Assembly: GCA_944390505.1 (NCBI GenBank)
Contig: CALXQF010000061.1
Coordinates: 1-7,617, forward strand
DNA from: an uncultured Clostridia bacterium
GTDB taxonomy: Bacteria > Bacillota > Clostridia > TANB77 > CAG-508
Reading direction: 5' to 3'
DNA length: 7,617 bases
The position numbers and the translations under genes were made by a program. The notes below the pieces were generated by a model. That model was not told the origin of the DNA. It ran no database searches and was given only the letters and a program-made list of their open reading frames with translations. Below are positions 5,681 to 7,617 of the stretch, in pieces (within the stretch, counting starts at the first letter, position 1; each line of letters starts with the position of its first letter).

Positions 5681-6316
5681 TTATTCATCATAAGGCCTAT
5701 TTTCTTCATTTTCCTCTGTTTCATCATATTCATATTCATAAGTCATATTATCTGTTCTTGGAATTTTTGTTCTTTTTGGTCTTATCTTGCTAATCATAGT
5801 AGAGTTTTCAGTATCTGCTAAATCATCTAGTGTTTCCTTTAATTCTCTTCTTGCTTTTTCTTTGTTTTTCATTTCTTCTTTTTTCTCTTCTTTTTTGTTT
5901 TGCATTGTTTTATTTAAAAGACTGTTCAATTTTTCCATTAAATCTGGCACATAATCTAAAAGTCTATCCACAGAAGAGCAATGCTCTACCGGTAACAATT
6001 TAACATTATTTTGTTGTACTACTAAAAATGCAACTGGAGAAATAGAAACTCCTGCTCCTGAACCACCACCAAATGGTAAACGATATTGTATTGCTTCTTC
6101 TTTTTCTTTTTTGGTGTACTCATCGATGGTTTCTCCTTTGAATTCACTGCCTCCTGCTGCAAAACCAAATCCTACTTTAGAAATAGGAATAATTACAATA
6201 TTATTGGTGGTTTCAATTGGTTCTCCTATAATGGTATTGACATCTATCATGTCTTGAATACTATTCATAGCTGTAACCATAAGATTTTCGATTGGATGTT
6301 GTTCGCTCATTTTCAT
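5681..6316 (-). CDS. gerW: Spore protein GerW/YtfJ family
   Basis: GerW (YtfJ) is a forespore protein of endospore formers, needed in Bacillus subtilis for normal germination with some nutrients through SleB activity. The 211-residue product has the family core at about 6-130. Visible motifs are HPIENLMVTAMNSIQDMIDV, IIPISKVGFGFAAGGSEF, LPFGGGSGAGVSISPVAFLV and a C-terminal helix after VKLLPVEH. I chose ATG 6316 (AAGGA 7 nt upstream). A GTG at 6319 and an ATG at 6310 are in frame with worse spacing. Typical members are about 130-160 residues; this one adds about 75 residues of Lys/Glu-rich helix ending in an acidic, Tyr-rich tail (YEYEYDETEENEENRPYDE). It overlaps the end of DUF2953 by 56 nt, implying coupled translation, and ends at the shared terminator 5577-5659. 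Confidence 0.93.
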   Translation of the reverse strand: MKMSEQHPIENLMVTAMNSIQDMIDVNTIIGEPIETTNNIVIIPISKVGFGFAAGGSEFKGETIDEYTKKEKEEAIQYRLPFGGGSGAGVSISPVAFLVVQQNNVKLLPVEHCSSVDRLLDYVPDLMEKLNSLLNKTMQNKKEEKKEEMKNKEKARRELKETLDDLADTENSTMISKIRPKRTKIPRTDNMTYEYEYDETEENEENRPYDE

Positions 6317-6962
6317 CACTTCTTCCTTTCTTAATAAAGATATATATTACATTTATAATATGTACCATTTTGATTTCAATTATACAATTAAATTTTATTT
6401 TATATAAAATTTTGTTATTATAAATAGGTGTTAGTACATATTGATAATTTTGAAACTGCTGATCTTTTGCTAAATGTGCTAATATATTAGAAAGAATAGT
6501 AGCACTTCCTGCAATTAAAAATGCTGTTATTATTGGACTTGAAAGTCCTAGACTTGCCTGTAAATTGAAATAAGCAATTTTAAGCTTTAACTTACCTAAA
6601 GTTTTTAAATCTTCTAGTTTAAACTCTTTTTCCAATTTTTTAATATCAATTTTTTCTAAATGCATTTTATGATACATTTTTTTAATTTTTCTGTCTCCTA
6701 ATTTTATAGATAACCATTTGATTTTGTTAGCTAAATATAGTGACAATATCAGTGTTTCTTTATTGATGTTTTGCATATCTTTTGATTTATTTTTTCTTTG
6801 TATATTTTTGGCTTCTGTTTCTTTTACATTTTTTGATTGTTTGTTTACCATATTAGAAATTTCTAAGTTATCTAATTCTATTCGAAAAGTAGAAAAAAGG
6901 ATAAGTAAGATAAAAATAGAAATAGCTACAATAATAGCGAGTAAAATAAAAACTAATATCAT
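6261..6962 (-). CDS. DUF2953 (YtfI-type) membrane protein
   Basis: The 233-residue protein has an N-terminal membrane segment (about 1-25), a Lys/Glu-rich middle (about 36-128), and the DUF2953 signature near 136-210. The signature includes LQASLGLSSPIITAFLIAGS, YVLTPIYNNK and a KMVHIINVIYIFIKKG ending. Position 142-163 may be a second membrane segment. DUF2953 genes sit directly upstream of gerW/ytfJ in many Firmicutes, as here; the function is not established, though a sporulation link is suggested by the partner. AAGGAGG lies 5 nt before the ATG, but both are inside a long hairpin (6948-7000). The frame ends with TAG at 6263-6261, 56 nt inside gerW, so the last 18 residues are read from DNA that also encodes the GerW N-terminus. 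Confidence 0.85.
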   Translation of the reverse strand: MILVFILLAIIVAISIFILLILFSTFRIELDNLEISNMVNKQSKNVKETEAKNIQRKNKSKDMQNINKETLILSLYLANKIKWLSIKLGDRKIKKMYHKMHLEKIDIKKLEKEFKLEDLKTLGKLKLKIAYFNLQASLGLSSPIITAFLIAGSATILSNILAHLAKDQQFQNYQYVLTPIYNNKILYKIKFNCIIEIKMVHIINVIYIFIKKGRSDENERTTSNRKSYGYSYE

Positions 6963-7000
6963 GATAACCTCCTTTTTGAAGTTATTTGATATTAGTTTTT
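6948..7000 (-). promoter_or_regulatory. Long hairpin burying the SD and start codon of the DUF2953 gene
   Basis: In the minus-strand RNA, AAAAACTAATATC (7000-6988) pairs perfectly with GATATTAGTTTTT (6960-6948). Inside, ATAACTTC (6985-6978) pairs with GAGGTTAT (6971-6964) with one G-U pair and a 6-nt loop. The inner stem contains GAGG of the SD (6972-6968), and the AUG (6962-6960) lies at the junction with the outer stem. A T-rich run follows in the first codons. It could be a translation switch, a leaky terminator after scpA, or both. Downstream of the predicted promoter a second short hairpin (7018-7037, 8-bp stem) lies in the same leader. Confidence 0.6.
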
Positions 7001-7082
7001 CCTTTTTTGGGAATTTTAAACATATTTTTATATGTTTTTGACTTTGCAGTATATTATATTTTATTTTTTAATTGAACTACCA

Positions 7083-7111
7083 ATTCTATCTTCTTAATAT
7101 TCTTATATCAA
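7083..7111 (-). promoter_or_regulatory. Candidate promoter of the DUF2953-gerW operon
   Basis: On the minus strand TTGATA (7111-7106) and TAGAAT (7088-7083) are 17 nt apart. A perfect TATAAT also occurs at 7058-7053, with only a poor -35 (TTGGTA at 19 nt). Either would give an untranslated leader of about 85-115 nt containing the start-site hairpin. Sporulation sigma-factor promoters (F or G type) were not recognisable by eye. Confidence 0.42.
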
Positions 7112-7133
7112 TATTTTATTTTGTTAATTATAT

Positions 7134-7547
7134 TTAACTTATTTTTGATTTTGGTTTTGCTTTTTCTACTGTAATATCTCCAAAAATCTCCTCTTGGTTT
7201 GTTATTACCTTACTTCTTCTAGATAATTCTAATAGTCCCGTAAATGCTGTAACCACCTCTTGCTGATTACACTTTTTAAGTGAAAATAATTTATTAAATA
7301 CAAATTTTCTTTTTCTAATTAATTCTTTGAAAATTTCTTTTACTTTGCTTTCTACTGTATAAGTATCTGTTAAAGCTATTTTTTCAATGTTTTTGGCATT
7401 TTCATTTAACTTGTGAGCATTTTTTTCTATTAATACCTGATAAGTTTGTGGTATCATTTCTTTTGTATAATTAACTTCTAACTTTTGTTTTGGAAGTTCA
7501 ATTATTTCTGGTCCTCTAAATACTTTTTTTGAATTTTCTTCTAACAT
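7134..7547 (-). CDS. scpA: Segregation and condensation protein ScpA, C-terminal part
   Basis: ScpA is the kleisin subunit that bridges the SMC heads and binds ScpB in the chromosome condensin. From the ATG at 7547, 137 residues are readable. The key part is the C-terminal winged helix (about 63-127), with RKFVFNKLFSL, QEVVTAFTGLLELSRRSKV and QEEIFGDITVE, typical of ScpA where it docks on the SMC cap. The ATG has no SD. Scp-like residues (ALIRRIIEYKKYKEITKKLR) continue in frame upstream of it, so this ATG is an internal methionine and not a real start. The N-terminal SMC-neck-binding domain is absent from the window, and a TAA interrupts the frame at 7613-7611. Family assignment is firm; whether the gene is intact is doubtful. 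Confidence 0.85.
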   Translation of the reverse strand: MLEENSKKVFRGPEIIELPKQKLEVNYTKEMIPQTYQVLIEKNAHKLNENAKNIEKIALTDTYTVESKVKEIFKELIRKRKFVFNKLFSLKKCNQQEVVTAFTGLLELSRRSKVITNQEEIFGDITVEKAKPKSKIS

Positions 7548-7613
7548 TTCTCGTAATTTTTTGGTAATTTCTTTATATTTTTTATATTCTATAATTCTTC
7601 TGATTAATGCTTA
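7548..7613 (-). other. In-frame upstream part of scpA with a premature TAA
   Basis: Codons 7610-7548 continue the ScpA frame as ALIRRIIEYKKYKEITKKLR followed by E, matching the conserved linker region that precedes the KVFRGPE segment in ScpA. TAA at 7613-7611 blocks the frame, preceded by GAA. A change of CAA to TAA (restoring E-Q-A-L-I-R-R) or a one-base slip at AATAAGCA would explain it. Closeness to the window end leaves sequencing or assembly error open. Confidence 0.6.
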
Positions 7614-7617
7614 TTCT

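Noticed and set aside
7018..7037. AAACATAT-TTTT-ATATGTTT hairpin as a terminator
   Set aside because: In the direction of scpA transcription it is not followed by a T-run, and the stem is almost all A-T; kept only as a possible leader structure.
6718..7041. 107-codon open frame on the plus strand
   Set aside because: Antisense to DUF2953, with biased Ile/Ser/Phe composition and no SD; a shadow of the real gene.

Overview
This is a very AT-rich stretch (around 30% GC or lower by eye). It has strong purine-rich Shine-Dalgarno (SD) sequences, mostly TAA stops and many small genes. A GerW/YtfJ spore protein, a DUF2953 (YtfI-type) neighbour, a VanW-domain protein, a DacF/DacB-type D,D-carboxypeptidase and a zinc-binding bL31 together point to a low-GC, endospore-forming Firmicute of the class Clostridia. 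Genus cannot be read from the sequence.

Left block (1-3324, all minus strand), in transcription order. First is an amber-interrupted helix-turn-helix-like gene (3324-2944). Next is a 52-residue single-pass membrane protein with its own promoter (2830-2672). Then comes rpmE with a textbook promoter and terminator (2599-2291). After it sits a tiny self-contained unit: extended -10, SD, an 18-codon reading frame and a terminator (2282-2165). The block ends with a miaB - 33-residue protein - mutS operon (from a promoter at 2148-2120 to the left edge), in which miaB overlaps the small gene by ATGA and the mutS SD lies inside the small gene.

Middle block (3492-5567, plus strand): a membrane-anchored VanW-domain protein, then a secreted penicillin-binding-protein-type D-Ala-D-Ala carboxypeptidase. 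Both are expected at the cell wall. The carboxypeptidase SD lies partly inside a 9-bp hairpin. A long two-sided terminator (5577-5659) separates this block from the convergent right block.

Right block (7617-5681, minus strand): the C-terminal half of the condensin kleisin ScpA, then DUF2953, then gerW. No scpB lies between scpA and DUF2953. The scpA-like frame carries a TAA four bases from the window edge. The DUF2953 start region sits in a long hairpin that buries both its SD and AUG. DUF2953 and gerW overlap by 56 nt.

No mobile element, CRISPR array, tRNA or rRNA was seen. Most genes are ordinary housekeeping or sporulation genes. The more unusual material is the 18-codon micro-gene, the amber-split gene, the two start-site hairpins and the disrupted scpA edge.
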